64,000 nucleotides of DNA from an uncultured Sulfolobales archaeon (GTDB lineage: Archaea; Thermoproteota; Thermoprotei_A; Sulfolobales; Desulfurococcaceae), in assembly GCA_938045475.1 (NCBI GenBank), contig CALIML010000001.1, positions 1 through 64,000 on the forward strand. The letters run 5' to 3'. This document shows, piece by piece, positions 1-8,870 of this stretch. A program made the translations under genes and the position numbers. Each line of letters begins with the position of its first letter. Position 1 is the stretch's first letter. The notes beneath the pieces are model-generated. The model did not search any database, was not told the origin of the DNA, and saw only the letters and a program-made list of their open reading frames with translations.

Positions 1-972
1 CTCCATGTCGCTTCTCTTCACTCTCCTTACTGCAAGTATTCCTTTCTTAGCTAGGAAGTGCTGCGCTACTTCATCAATACCCTTCTGGCATATAACTACG
101 CTAGCGCCAACGCTGGCAATCCTGTCAACCATGTCCTTAAGCAGCTGTGCTTCTTCATCTAAAAACTTCTTAATTGCATCAGGTGAAGTAATGTTTATTT
201 TAGCAGATATCTCTGGTTTTTCTACTTCTAGTGGTGCGTCTAGTAGCGCTATTCTCGCTTTCTCAACTCTCCTAGGCATACCTGGATGAACCACTTCCTT
301 ATCAAGGACAATGCCGTAGACAAGCTGAGTGTCTAAGATGCTTCCCCCCTTCTTCTTCTCTATCTTAACGTCATCGAGTCTAACGTTGTACCTACCGCTC
401 GGATCTTTTTCAGCTATAGCTAGTACAGCATCTATAGCTATGTTTGCGAGCTTATCCTTCACTGCTCCACTGCCTATATACTTGCTAGCTATAGCTGTAT
501 CAACAACCTTCCTAAGGATGCTCCTATCCTCTGGATTGACTTGTTCAGCTATTTCACTCAAGGCTTCAAGGGCCTTTTGCATAGCCTTGGTGTAACCTTC
601 AATAATTAAAGTTGGGTGTATGTTTTGATCGAGGAGTTCCTCGGATTTAGCTAAGAGAGTTCCAGCAAGAACAACGGCACTAGTAGTTCCATCGCCTACT
701 TCAGCGTCCTGAGCTTTTGCAACCTCCACCAACAACTTGGCTGCTGGATGCTGAACCTCCATTTCCTTAACTATGGCTGCTCCATCGTTAGTTACAGTTA
801 TGTCGCCAAAACTATCAACGAGCATTTTATCTAAGCCCCTTGGCCCAAGGCTTGACTTAAGGACTTCGGCCAGCACTCTTGCAGCCATTATATTAGCCCT
901 TAATGCATCTCTACCAGTAGTTCTCTGAGTGCCTTCCTTCAACACTAGTACAGGTATTCCATAGAGAGCCAT
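1..972 (-). CDS. Thermosome subunit (group II chaperonin), 3' truncated by window edge
   Basis: This gene is absent from the ORF track because its stop lies outside the window. Translating the minus strand from the ATG at 972 gives [16 protein letters not shown] followed by about 320 residues of the equatorial and apical domains. The ATP-site motif GDGTTSAVV and the segments LKSSLGPRG and TVTNDG are typical of archaeal thermosomes, which form an ATP-driven cytosolic folding chamber. The C-terminal part, including the second half of the equatorial domain, is missing. A strong ribosome binding site (GGAGGG, 8 nt spacing) fixes the start, and a TATA-like element lies about 50 nt upstream. Archaea usually carry two or three paralogues, and I cannot say which one this is. 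Confidence 0.96.
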   Translation of the reverse strand, partial: MALYGIPVLVLKEGTQRTTGRDALRANIMAARVLAEVLKSSLGPRGLDKMLVDSFGDITVTNDGAAIVKEMEVQHPAAKLLVEVAKAQDAEVGDGTTSAVVLAGTLLAKSEELLDQNIHPTLIIEGYTKAMQKALEALSEIAEQVNPEDRSILRKVVDTAIASKYIGSGAVKDKLANIAIDAVLAIAEKDPSGRYNVRLDDVKIEKKKGGSILDTQLVYGIVLDKEVVHPGMPRRVEKARIALLDAPLEVEKPEISAKINITSPDAIKKFLDEEAQLLKDMVDRIASVGASVVICQKGIDEVAQHFLAKKGILAVRRVKRSDME

Positions 973-1020
973 AATGTACTCCCTCCATAAAGTATTCCAA
1001 TAGTTAACATGAAGCCGGTT

Positions 1021-1035
1021 CTATATAAGTTTATA
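1021..1035 (-). promoter_or_regulatory. TATA-box region of the thermosome gene
   Basis: Read on the minus strand the sequence is ATAAACTTATATAG. It lies about 50-60 nt upstream of the thermosome ATG, which would leave a short leader that includes the GGAGGG ribosome binding site. The assignment rests on position and composition only. Confidence 0.5.
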
Positions 1036-1064
1036 TGTTAATCAATTACCAAGATCTTGAGAAA

Positions 1065-1415
1065 TTATATCCTTAGAAATACGTTGTGATTCCTAAGAAT
1101 ATCTCTAATCGTTCTCCTCAAGATCATTGCATCAAAATCCCTCTTCCCAAACCCGCCCATCTGCTCTAAAATGAGCTTCCCATCTAGGAATACCTTTAAA
1201 CACGGAATGGCCTTTACGTCTTCCAATAGCTCTGGGTGGTTTACTGCAGATACTCTCATAATTAATATCGATGAGTCCAGAGTTTTCTCCACTATTTTTA
1301 ATGCTTCAGTAAACTCAACGCTCTCCTTTAACTTAGGGTTGTAGTATTCAACCATAACTACTCTATAGGTTCTCAGAGCTCTCTCGACTTCATCAATGCT
1401 AGTTGCTTCGTACAT
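1065..1415 (-). CDS. Thioredoxin-fold protein lacking the CxxC active site
   Basis: The protein of about 116 residues has the layout of a thioredoxin domain. A beta strand VVMVEYYNP sits where WCGPC normally lies, an acidic helix follows, and AIPCLKVFLDGKLI matches the cis-proline strand with the glycine-bearing hairpin. The usual redox CxxC pair is absent; a single Cys precedes the strand that leads to the turn. A dithiol oxidoreductase role is therefore unlikely, and a chaperone-like or binding role is possible. The ORF track begins at 1436, but the ATG at 1415 is preceded by GAGGAG at suitable spacing, so I use that start. The gene runs in the same direction as, and just upstream of, the thermosome gene, which has its own promoter. 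Confidence 0.6.
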   Translation of the reverse strand: MYEATSIDEVERALRTYRVVMVEYYNPKLKESVEFTEALKIVEKTLDSSILIMRVSAVNHPELLEDVKAIPCLKVFLDGKLILEQMGGFGKRDFDAMILRRTIRDILRNHNVFLRI

Positions 1416-1452
1416 TATGCTTCGCTCCTCTTGCAAAACTCTACTTTTAAGT

Positions 1453-2235
1453 CTATATTTCTTGCTCTCTAGAACTTACCTCAGAAATTATAGAGGAGAT
1501 TTCCTTTCCAACTAGGTATATTGGATAGAAAGTTTTTAGGGAACTAACGGCTTTACTCCTCGGGCTGTGCACACCGCTTTCACTAACAATGACGAGGCCT
1601 GCGTCAAGTACTTCTCTAAGCTCAGCTGTGCTTGCTGCCCTTATATAGTCCTCAAACAAGGCACTGAATGATAGTTGCTCTCTTACGTAGTTCTCCGTGA
1701 CGCTATACCCACATATAATGCAGGAGTAGTCAGGCATTATAGATCTAAAGCCGCACTTTGGGCACTGAACTAAAGTAGGCCTACCGTACTTCTCCCAAAC
1801 ATACTTTAATGCATCTATCAACTCGCTTCTACTGCTTCTAATTAACTCCCTATATATTTCGCTAATGAAGGGAATTACTGCCTCCTCCCCATAGCTTATT
1901 ATGAAGTTCAGCTGCTCTACCGTAAGCTTGTTAACGCTTTCAAGGATTTTAGCTGAAATGAGTTTATTTATATTTCTTCTATTTGATTCAATTCTCTTCA
2001 ATAGTACGTCTATAGAAGGCTTAGACGTCGTTGAGTGAACTATTAGTTCTAGAACTTCTTTAACAAGCTCTCTCCGGAAGCCCTCGTCACTCACTAAATC
2101 CCTTAATCCAAGAACTTCACTTACTTCATCGAAGTACTGTGCCAGAAGCTCTCCAATAACATCTCTATTAACCCTTCTTACAGAGCTCCTCCCCTTAGAC
2201 CTACTTTTCCTGCTCGCCTCACTATTCTTAACCAT
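1453..2235 (-). CDS. Unknown protein with a central zinc ribbon
   Basis: I do not recognise this 260-residue protein. It begins with a basic, Ser/Arg-rich tail, followed by a long helical region. A zinc-ribbon-like knuckle pair (CPKCGF and CIICGY, near residues 157-175) follows, and then a mixed alpha/beta C-terminus. The helical part and the four-cysteine cluster suggest a nucleic-acid or protein binding role, but no catalytic motif is visible. It is transcribed with its neighbours, 38 nt upstream of the thioredoxin-like gene and 33 nt downstream of the gene at 2268. Confidence 0.6.
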   Translation of the reverse strand: MVKNSEASRKSRSKGRSSVRRVNRDVIGELLAQYFDEVSEVLGLRDLVSDEGFRRELVKEVLELIVHSTTSKPSIDVLLKRIESNRRNINKLISAKILESVNKLTVEQLNFIISYGEEAVIPFISEIYRELIRSSRSELIDALKYVWEKYGRPTLVQCPKCGFRSIMPDYSCIICGYSVTENYVREQLSFSALFEDYIRAASTAELREVLDAGLVIVSESGVHSPRSKAVSSLKTFYPIYLVGKEISSIISEVSSREQEI

Positions 2236-2267
2236 ACAAAGCCTTCCCTTAGCCCACTCAATGAAGA

Positions 2268-2660
2268 CTAAGTAGCTCTGTGAGCCCTCTCCCGCTTCCT
2301 GATGTACACGCTTACTAAGTAACTAATGACATTCATTAACATAGATTCATGCTTAGGGTGCTTATACTTGGCTAACAGCTCTTCATATTCTTCGGGGGAT
2401 GGCTTATGATCGAATAGTCCTCTAGCCATCTCCCTACTTATGAACTTTAAAAGTCTGCCATACTCTTCACTAAGCTCTATTTCTACAGAGTAATACCTCT
2501 CAACAACTTCTTCTATAAGCTCCCCTACATAGTCGTCAGTTATATCCATAAGTCTTTGAACTACGTTAGCTTCCCTCCTCACTTGACCACTCTCCACATC
2601 AATAGCTTTATTCACTAACACTGGTAAACATATAGAAGTATTTAAGTTAGTTGACGTCAA
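2268..2660 (-). CDS. Unknown small acidic helical protein
   Basis: This protein of up to 130 residues is mostly charged alpha helix and carries DYVGELIEEVVERYY and a basic C-terminal stretch ending RKRERAHRAT. I see no known motif. The N-terminus is doubtful. The longest frame starts at a TTG, but the DNA just after it (TTAAATACTTC on the minus strand) looks like a TATA element. The real start is then probably one of the GTG codons near 2597 or 2582, close to a purine-rich GTGAGGAGGG stretch. It lies directly upstream of the zinc-ribbon protein in the same direction. Confidence 0.5.
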   Translation of the reverse strand: MTSTNLNTSICLPVLVNKAIDVESGQVRREANVVQRLMDITDDYVGELIEEVVERYYSVEIELSEEYGRLLKFISREMARGLFDHKPSPEEYEELLAKYKHPKHESMLMNVISYLVSVYIRKRERAHRAT

Positions 2661-2804
2661 ACGCTTTCCTAGCCAATGACATCTGCAGATGCCTATATCA
2701 ATGTTTCCGTTTGCATAACTGGCCTTACTACGTTATCCAGCCGCCCTGCAGAAAGAATGCAAACTCTAATGAGTGTGAGGGAATTAATGGGCTCTTAAAG
2801 GAGG

Positions 2805-2829
2805 CTCCTCTTCTCCTAGCGAAGAGGAG
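2805..2829. terminator. Perfect 9-bp hairpin downstream of the phosphatase gene
   Basis: CTCCTCTTC and GAAGAGGAG form a perfect 9-bp inverted repeat with a 7-nt loop. It sits about 10 nt past the stop codon of the minus-strand phosphatase gene. The position suits a transcription end or an RNA-stabilising structure. No T-run follows, so intrinsic termination is not established. Confidence 0.35.
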
Positions 2830-2838
2830 GTCGGTGCG

Positions 2839-3780
2839 CTAGGTGAAGAAAACGCAGTCGCCTAACTTTTTGCATTCAAATCCCTTACTCAATTTTATAT
2901 ACGAAGCTTTACGTAAGCCGTATGTTTCTTTAGCTGAAAATATAGTCAGTACTTTACCTGCGTGGTTAACCCTATATCCATCCACTACTTCATGACTTCT
3001 AATCACAGCTCTTACTCCAGCTGCCTTAATGAATTTCTCAGTAAGTTCCTCTCCAAACATTATACCCGCCCCCCTTACTGAGTCAATGTAATTTGAGATC
3101 CCTTCTATTGGATCGCTCCACAGAATGTCTTCAACGGCTAAGTCATCTACTTGAGGGAGACCTAAGCCCAGCGCCTCAAATACGTTGTCTGCGTGGATAG
3201 CAGTTCTCGGGATTCCTCCATGCAGTAACGCTAGTTCTAGTGGAGAAATAGCTATTAATGGGAGCTTTTGAAAGGATCTTAGGAATAACTCATACACCTC
3301 CCCCCACTTTAAGCCAAATGACGACCTTAGTTCATAGGGGAAGTCGTGGGGATAGGGAGTTAAATAGAGGTGGAGCTCGTGGTTCCCCCTCAGTGTTACA
3401 ACATTGCTTGGATAGTGCACCTTTAGGTAGTAAGCTAGTGTTAGAGCCAGTAGCTGCCTCCTCCCGCGGTCAATGTAATCGCCTAGAAACACCACCATTA
3501 ATTCATCGTTCTTTAAACGCTCGATAACGCTTTCCCTTGCAAACACGGCATGCAGAGTACTTACGTCGCCGTGAATATCGCCTATCACTAATAGATCTCT
3601 GCTGCCTCTCTTAACTTCCACCACTTGGTGATGTATGCGCCTTAGGCAGTCGTAGTCTCTACTGTTCGCTAATTGAAAGTCCCTAACTAATTCCTCAAGA
3701 TCCTTCTTTTCCCCAGCTATGCTATTTACTTCACTTAGTAAGTTCTCTAAGCCCACCTCTACCCACCTTTCTCCACGCAT
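2839..3780 (-). CDS. PPP-family serine/threonine protein phosphatase
   Basis: The three signature motifs of metal-dependent PPP phosphatases are present in order: GDIHGD (about residue 67), GDYIDRGR (about 97) and RGNHE (about 130). Further His residues (LHGGIPR and RSHEVVDGY) complete the dinuclear metal site. The enzyme should remove phosphate from Ser/Thr residues of cytosolic proteins. Its length of 313 residues is normal for archaeal PP1-arch proteins. About 60 residues precede the catalytic core. The start overlaps the end of the upstream gene by 50 nt, so translation is probably coupled, or the true start is slightly downstream. Confidence 0.93.
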   Translation of the reverse strand: MRGERWVEVGLENLLSEVNSIAGEKKDLEELVRDFQLANSRDYDCLRRIHHQVVEVKRGSRDLLVIGDIHGDVSTLHAVFARESVIERLKNDELMVVFLGDYIDRGRRQLLALTLAYYLKVHYPSNVVTLRGNHELHLYLTPYPHDFPYELRSSFGLKWGEVYELFLRSFQKLPLIAISPLELALLHGGIPRTAIHADNVFEALGLGLPQVDDLAVEDILWSDPIEGISNYIDSVRGAGIMFGEELTEKFIKAAGVRAVIRSHEVVDGYRVNHAGKVLTIFSAKETYGLRKASYIKLSKGFECKKLGDCVFFT

Positions 3781-5026
3781 CCCTATACTTTATTACTTCT
3801 AGGCCAAGGCTCTTGAAGGAGGCTTCGAGTACTGCAATGTTCTTAGGCAGTATCGTTAGTGAAACAACGTTTGGCTTCTCAAGCCTTAGTGAAGCCCCCC
3901 CAGTGTTTCTAGCGGTATAAGCTACCGCTTTCTCGAACTTGAAGAAGGACGTTAGCGTTGTCTTTAAAGCTAAGTTACTTGGATTAAAGAGCGTCATTCC
4001 TAAGTAATCCTCACTTATAATGTAGTCTCCTATGAGAATCGACTTTGGGAACAATATGAATAGCTCCCCAAAGTCTATTATCTTAGAGCAATTCTTAAGT
4101 AAGGCTCCTTCAGAGGATAGCGAGAGCAGCGCATTATTTAATACGTCGAGAGCCTGCCCAATTGAATACGTTATAAAGTACCTGCCTGACGAAAGAGTCA
4201 TTCGTCCTTTATATAAGTGTATCCTCTTCATGTCAATATTCACTACACCTATTGATAAAGTATTCTTTAATACTAGGAGAGCGTTAGTTAAGTAGTGTTC
4301 CTCATCTAGATCTAGATGCGTTGAAGCAATGAAGTATGGAGTTAGAGCACTGATGATAGCGTTGAGCCATCTAGTGCTGAAGCTATAGTCGCTCACTAAA
4401 TCAAAGTACATAGCTGGGTGCGTAGTGGATAGCATAATCTTAGATCCATCGCTCATGTAGATCTTTAAGCTATCGTTAATAGCTGTAACTCTCTTCACTG
4501 ACGCCTCAATATCGCTAGTGAAGTCTACGCCTACGTTATAAATGGATAGCCCATTGTTAATTAATTTCAACTTAAATCCATTTACAACGATCTCGTCTTG
4601 TGCAATCTCCCTCTCCACGCATTTAGCTACAGTCTTTGCTGAAAAAGGCCTCAGCTTAACTATTCCATAGTCGAAGGGGACGATGGCTTCAACCGGAATG
4701 GGGTTCACTAAAACATCCCCTCCCCCCTCCTTCACTAAGCCAATGTTTACCAGGAGATCGCGGATTCTCCTGAAGTCTACGTAAGGCTTCCATGCAACCC
4801 CTACGTCTTGTGCTGATACAGCATGCCATGCACACTCCTCACAGCCTAGTTTAATGACGTACCCCGCCGGATCCCTTAAGGACATTGGCAAACCGCTATA
4901 CTCAAGTCTAACTCTAGATAGTGCAGCTATTTGCGGCAAAAGCGCTATCTTCTTAGCTAACTCCTGGTCTATGGAGATCCCGGCCTCCTTTCTGGGCAGT
5001 ATATTTAAGCTAAATGCGTAGCTCAT
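3731..5026 (-). CDS. Unknown protein, co-transcribed with the phosphatase
   Basis: I do not recognise this 431-residue protein. A CEEC pair occurs near residue 77 in the segment LGCEECAWHAVSAQD. The remainder is mixed alpha/beta without transmembrane segments or an NTP-binding loop. Its 3' end overlaps the phosphatase gene, and the upstream gene at 5043 ends only 16 nt before it, so the group from 6294 down to 2839 is likely one operon. Functional linkage to the phosphatase is inference from position only. Confidence 0.55.
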   Translation of the reverse strand: MSYAFSLNILPRKEAGISIDQELAKKIALLPQIAALSRVRLEYSGLPMSLRDPAGYVIKLGCEECAWHAVSAQDVGVAWKPYVDFRRIRDLLVNIGLVKEGGGDVLVNPIPVEAIVPFDYGIVKLRPFSAKTVAKCVEREIAQDEIVVNGFKLKLINNGLSIYNVGVDFTSDIEASVKRVTAINDSLKIYMSDGSKIMLSTTHPAMYFDLVSDYSFSTRWLNAIISALTPYFIASTHLDLDEEHYLTNALLVLKNTLSIGVVNIDMKRIHLYKGRMTLSSGRYFITYSIGQALDVLNNALLSLSSEGALLKNCSKIIDFGELFILFPKSILIGDYIISEDYLGMTLFNPSNLALKTTLTSFFKFEKAVAYTARNTGGASLRLEKPNVVSLTILPKNIAVLEASFKSLGLEVIKYRDAWRKVGRGGLRELTK

Positions 5027-5042
5027 GCTTCAATACCGTTGC

Positions 5043-5951
5043 TTACTTTATTTGCAGAACTGGGTATAGCCTTACTCCACTAATAGCCCTCCTATTGCCT
5101 ACCTTAATTAAAGAAGCTATGAGCTTATCCACGCTACTCGTCCAAGCTTCTAACACTGCTTCTACTGGATAATGAGATGTGAAGCACGCTTTCTTTACTA
5201 TCACTTCACGGGATGCTAAGTCCTTTACTAAGTCGTTGACTGAGTAGTCTCTATTAGTTATGAGTGCTTCAATAATTGCGTTAGTTTTAGCGCGTGGAAC
5301 TATGGCTTTCGCCCTAACGCGGCTCTTAATATGAGCCCAGTAATGGTAGTACGTAGTTGAAAGCGGCATGCTCTCCCTAAGAGCTATTGTTGAAAGACTT
5401 GACGCTCCTCTAATGAGGTGCGCTACTATAGCTAGATCATATTGATCGAGCTCTGATGGCTTTTCGACTCTTAATGGGCTTGGAATAAACGTGCTCCAAC
5501 TATTGAGGAACACTATGGGCTTAACGCAGTTGGTTAATTGTATGGCTTCTACCGCCATTCCATCACCGGCCACCTCCTCAAGTGATTCAACTAAGTGCTC
5601 TCCCCTCTTAGCAATAGTTATGTATGATAGAATGGAGTATGATTCATTGCATATAGATAGGTAGCTGTCTATAAGCCGCGTCATCGGGTAGTTGTCTAGC
5701 TTTAAGTACTTGTAAGCCTTGGCTTCAGCTATCACGTATATGGGTGAAACACCTATGGCATTTAGATCTATATCAACTACCTTCCCAAAGTACTTACTTA
5801 AGTTCCTGAGCCTTCTATAAAATGAAGTGCGTGAAATCCTTAGCTCCCCGAGGATCTCCGCAATGTTCTTTAATCCCATTGAGAGCTCGTTATATGAATC
5901 AATAATTTTACAGTCTTCATCGCTCAGCTCAAGCCACTCCAATTCAGCCAC
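5043..5951 (-). CDS. Helix-turn-helix protein, Lrp/winged-helix-like N-terminus
   Basis: The first 60 residues (SDEDCKIIDSYNELSMGLKN, then a helix containing RISRTSFYRRLRNLSKYF) look like a winged helix with an Lrp/ArsR-type recognition helix. The remaining roughly 240 residues include a second possible helix-turn-helix (AIVAHLIRGASSLSTIALRE). A DNA-binding regulator role is likely, but the target is unknown. The GTG start overlaps the stop of the upstream gene (5944) in GTGGCTGA, indicating translational coupling. Confidence 0.6.
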   Translation of the reverse strand: MAELEWLELSDEDCKIIDSYNELSMGLKNIAEILGELRISRTSFYRRLRNLSKYFGKVVDIDLNAIGVSPIYVIAEAKAYKYLKLDNYPMTRLIDSYLSICNESYSILSYITIAKRGEHLVESLEEVAGDGMAVEAIQLTNCVKPIVFLNSWSTFIPSPLRVEKPSELDQYDLAIVAHLIRGASSLSTIALRESMPLSTTYYHYWAHIKSRVRAKAIVPRAKTNAIIEALITNRDYSVNDLVKDLASREVIVKKACFTSHYPVEAVLEAWTSSVDKLIASLIKVGNRRAISGVRLYPVLQIK

Positions 5952-6294
5952 CTTTAAACTCTATGGAGCTAGCGGCGTCTCTTAAAGTTTTCACGACATT
6001 AGTTGTGTAAATAGCTCTAACTAAGCGATCTCCGCTTATTGTGGTTGAAAAACACGCGTTCTCCAACATACGGGCTACTTCATAGAGCACAGCCTTATCT
6101 CTCTTTATAGATAGGTATCCTGTAGCATTTGATTGATGGAGTTCAACCACTATCGCCGCACCGCCTCTATTAATGGAGTGCACTAGTAGATATTTTAATG
6201 CTTGAGTAAAACTTGCTTTCTTTACATCACTTCCTTTACAAGCAACATGTCGCTCAATTAGTAGCTTAGCTACAGCATCTAAGCAGTGCTTCAT
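5944..6294 (-). CDS. Unknown small protein, first gene after the structured leader
   Basis: This 116-residue protein begins MKHCLDAVAKLL and has an alternating helix/strand pattern with GGAAIVVELHQS in the middle. I recognise no family. It is the first open frame downstream of the GC-rich foldable block at 6.35-6.54 kb, so that block may be its untranslated leader. It overlaps the helix-turn-helix gene by 8 nt and is probably its operon partner. Confidence 0.5.
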   Translation of the reverse strand: MKHCLDAVAKLLIERHVACKGSDVKKASFTQALKYLLVHSINRGGAAIVVELHQSNATGYLSIKRDKAVLYEVARMLENACFSTTISGDRLVRAIYTTNVVKTLRDAASSIEFKGG

Positions 6295-6344
6295 GCGTAG
6301 TACCCCTTAATGAGAGTGCTCAGTCAAATGCCTTTCAATCACTG

Positions 6345-6540
6345 TTCAGGGTCGGGAGTAGTCTTCATTGCACGCGTTTCCCCGCTAACGGTAATTTCGT
6401 TAGCGGGGCTGGCCCTATCTGTGGAATCGCCTGCTTCATCCACGGGGCGTGGGCTAGCCGAGCCTAACGCCACCTGCTCCCATCTATAGATGCCTCACCG
6501 CAAAGCGGGTCATCAGTCCCAAACTCGATCTATAGACACT
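6345..6540 (-). ncRNA. Candidate structured RNA or long leader, family unassigned
   Basis: This block is much richer in G+C than its surroundings and has no credible reading frame. Read on the minus strand it holds several strong stems. There is a perfect 11-bp stem (CCCCGCTAACG with CGTTAGCGGGG), a nested hairpin GGCGT/ACGCC around GGCT/AGCC, GTGGA/TCCAC, and CCGC/GCGG with an AAA loop. A long-range GGGAG/CTCCC pairing could close the fold. A TATA-like element lies just upstream on the minus strand. The block could be an independent RNA or the 5' leader of the gene ending at 5944. I could not match it to RNase P RNA, SRP RNA or guide RNAs by eye. Confidence 0.45.
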
Positions 6541-6543
6541 TCA

Positions 6544-6566
6544 AATATTTATACTTATATAAGGCG
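6544..6566. promoter_or_regulatory. TATA-rich element between divergent units
   Basis: AATATTTATACTTATATAAGG contains TATA-like hexamers on both strands. On the minus strand it is placed to drive the structured RNA or leader. On the plus strand it is about 100 nt upstream of the gene at 6664. Confidence 0.5.
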
Positions 6567-6663
6567 CAACCTGTATCTACTTTCTTTAAGTCAGTGGCTG
6601 CAGAATATTGTCATTCAATTATAATTATCTTCTTTTAAAGAGTAGAGTAGAGTGGGGAGTGGA

Positions 6664-7392
6664 GTGAGTGAAATAGTTGTGTACTTGAAGAAGAAGGGTC
6701 TTTTTGAAAAAGTCTCCGAACTATCTAGGATAATTGAGGTTGGGGTAGATGAAGTTAGTGAAGTAGCTTTAGAACTAGGAGTCAACTCCTTGTACATACT
6801 TAACTCACCTAAGTATAGGGATAGAGTGGCTTCTATAGCTAAGGACTGGGGGGTATCGCTAAGTGAAGCTTCTAAGAGAATACTCAATAATGTGATTGCA
6901 ACTGGAGTAGGCCTCTATGGAAAGATCGATGAATTCCTAACTGAAGTGAGTGGAGCAGGCGTAGATTTAAGAATAGTTGGAGTGGAGTGGCTTAGCGACA
7001 TCAGTGAAATAGGAATAGTGGCGCTATTAGAGAAAAAGGATCGGTCTACAGCCTCCTTTAGAATAGACTTGAGGAGGGATGGCTCAATAAGGTTAGCCTG
7101 CTCAATTAATGTTGGCTCCGAACAAGAACTTGGGGAGAAGTACGTTGAAGTCAAAAGCGCTTTAGACGCTGTAATTGAAGATGTGAGTAGAAGCGAGGAG
7201 TACAACGCCATAGTGAATGAAGTTGAAGACTGTGGAGGAGTTATATCCATCGACTACTGTGAAGTAGTCGATGTATTGCAAATATATTCAGTGCTAGAAG
7301 TGCATAGCGCTAAGTGCGCTCCTAAGCTCAGCGACCTCTACGATCTCCTCATTAAAGCTAGAGGCATGGCGCTTAGAGCTGGGGCTTCATAA
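6664..7392 (+). CDS. Unknown protein of about 242 residues
   Basis: I do not recognise this protein. The N-terminal part (EVALELGVNSLYILNSPKY, then DWGVSLSEASKRILNNV) suggests helical, possibly helix-turn-helix, segments. A later stretch (IVALLEKKDRSTASFRIDLR, then GSIRLACSINVG) is strand-rich. The track starts at GTG 6652, but the GTG at 6664 is better placed behind GTGGGGAGTGGA. It precedes tldD by 62 nt in the same direction and might share its transcript. Confidence 0.5.
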   Translation: MSEIVVYLKKKGLFEKVSELSRIIEVGVDEVSEVALELGVNSLYILNSPKYRDRVASIAKDWGVSLSEASKRILNNVIATGVGLYGKIDEFLTEVSGAGVDLRIVGVEWLSDISEIGIVALLEKKDRSTASFRIDLRRDGSIRLACSINVGSEQELGEKYVEVKSALDAVIEDVSRSEEYNAIVNEVEDCGGVISIDYCEVVDVLQIYSVLEVHSAKCAPKLSDLYDLLIKARGMALRAGAS

Positions 7393-7454
7393 CTGCAATT
7401 TTAAACAACTACACTTGCAAATCTATTAATACTTCTGATTAGAGAAGTAACTTA

Positions 7455-8867
7455 GTGAGCGACATGGAGTTTAAGCATGAACTCGTGGAAAAGGCCTTGG
7501 ATAAAGCGCTTAGCTTGGGAGCGTTATTTGCTGTAGTTAGATTTCATGAAAATAAATATGAGCTCATAACTATAGATAGCGGCTTCTTACGGCAATACAG
7601 CTATACGGTAGCTAAAGGAATGGGGGTAGAAGTATATGTAAGCAGTGGGAGAGGCTATGCTTACACATCTGATCTAAGCTGGGAATCAATTGATAAAACC
7701 ATTGAGCGATCAGTATCTATAGCGCGAGCAACGAGCTCTAAGAAGCTTGAGGTAGTGTTTGAGGATACAGCTAATAAGAAAATAAGTTTCAAGACTCCTG
7801 TGAAAAAGGATCCGCTATCTATTGATCCAAATGAAAAGATCAAACTATTAATGGATTTAAATAAGCTGAGCTTGAGCCATGCTGGAATAGCGTCAGGCAT
7901 AACTAACATGGGCGTTGAAGTAGATCATAGGTTAATTGCTTCCAGTAACGGGGGGTTAGCTGAAAGCAACATTACTGGAGTAGGCATAGCTCACATGGCT
8001 GTTGGAAAAGTAGGCATATCAAGCGAGAGAGTATATGACTCTGAGTCATTTATAGGAGGCTATGAGTATGTAGAAAGATATGATTTGGAGGGCTTTATAA
8101 ATGAATTGAGTAGGTTAGCTGCAGAGGCTTCTAAGGCTAAAACCCCTTCGCCAGGATCACACGTCGCAATACTTGACAATGAGGTAATAGGCCTATTCAT
8201 ACATGAAGCATTCGGGCACGCTAGTGAAGGCGACTTAGTTCGCTCAGGCTCATCAGTTCTCTCCAGGAGGCTCGGCGAAAGAGTGGGCAGTGAACAAGTG
8301 ACTATAGTTGATGAAGGGTTAGTCGATGGAGGATACCCCGTTCCATTCGATGATGAGTGCACTCCCAAGGAGAGAACTGTAGTGGTGGAGAACGGAGTTT
8401 TAAAGAAGTATTTGACGAGCAGAATGATCGCGGCTTCTTTAAGCAGTGAGCCTACAGGTAATGCTAGAGCCATGAACTTCACTTACGATCCCATAGTTAG
8501 GCAGACGAACTTCTATATGGAGCCAGGGGATTTCAGCTTAGAGGAGCTATTCGAAGATGTAGACCACGGAATATATCTACGTGGGCGGGGAGCTATGGGG
8601 GGACAGGTAGATCCATCTGTAGGAACGTTCACATTCCACGTAGGTCCCTCATACATCTTAAGGAGGGGTGAATTAAGTGAATTAGTTAGAGGAGTAATAG
8701 TTAGCGGCAACATACTCGACGTATTAAAGAACGTGGACGCAGTTGCTAAAGACTTAAAGATAAGGACTAGCGTGTTTGGAGGCTGTGGAAAGGAAAATCA
8801 ATTAGTTAGAGTAGGGGATGGAGGCCCTCACGTTAGAGTACGCAAGATAATCGTTGGAGGAGAGTAG
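7455..8867 (+). CDS. tldD: TldD metalloprotease, catalytic subunit
   Basis: The protein is 470 residues, the usual TldD length. The zinc-binding HExxxH motif is seen as HEAFGH near residue 250. The conserved C-terminal segment FGGCGK supplies the cysteine that caps the metal. TldD with TldE forms a heterodimeric protease that, in characterised systems, degrades unfolded peptides by threading them into a closed active site. The start is a GTG, with an in-frame ATG three codons later. The partner gene follows after 3 nt, so the two are translationally linked. Confidence 0.95.
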   Translation: MSDMEFKHELVEKALDKALSLGALFAVVRFHENKYELITIDSGFLRQYSYTVAKGMGVEVYVSSGRGYAYTSDLSWESIDKTIERSVSIARATSSKKLEVVFEDTANKKISFKTPVKKDPLSIDPNEKIKLLMDLNKLSLSHAGIASGITNMGVEVDHRLIASSNGGLAESNITGVGIAHMAVGKVGISSERVYDSESFIGGYEYVERYDLEGFINELSRLAAEASKAKTPSPGSHVAILDNEVIGLFIHEAFGHASEGDLVRSGSSVLSRRLGERVGSEQVTIVDEGLVDGGYPVPFDDECTPKERTVVVENGVLKKYLTSRMIAASLSSEPTGNARAMNFTYDPIVRQTNFYMEPGDFSLEELFEDVDHGIYLRGRGAMGGQVDPSVGTFTFHVGPSYILRRGELSELVRGVIVSGNILDVLKNVDAVAKDLKIRTSVFGGCGKENQLVRVGDGGPHVRVRKIIVGGE

Positions 8868-8870
8868 GGA

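Noticed and set aside
2651-2842. 63-codon plus-strand ORF
   Set aside because: It spans the promoter and hairpin region between two minus-strand genes and shows no domain or start signal.
6345-6540. RNase P RNA
   Set aside because: An opening GGGACTGATGACC resembles the start of archaeal RNase P RNA, but I could not find the conserved core pairing segments in the right order, and a long hairpin follows the only ACAGA-like sequence.
6345-6540. SRP RNA
   Set aside because: GGGAGCAG looks like the SRP domain IV internal loop, but the GNAR tetraloop stem is absent and the block is too short.
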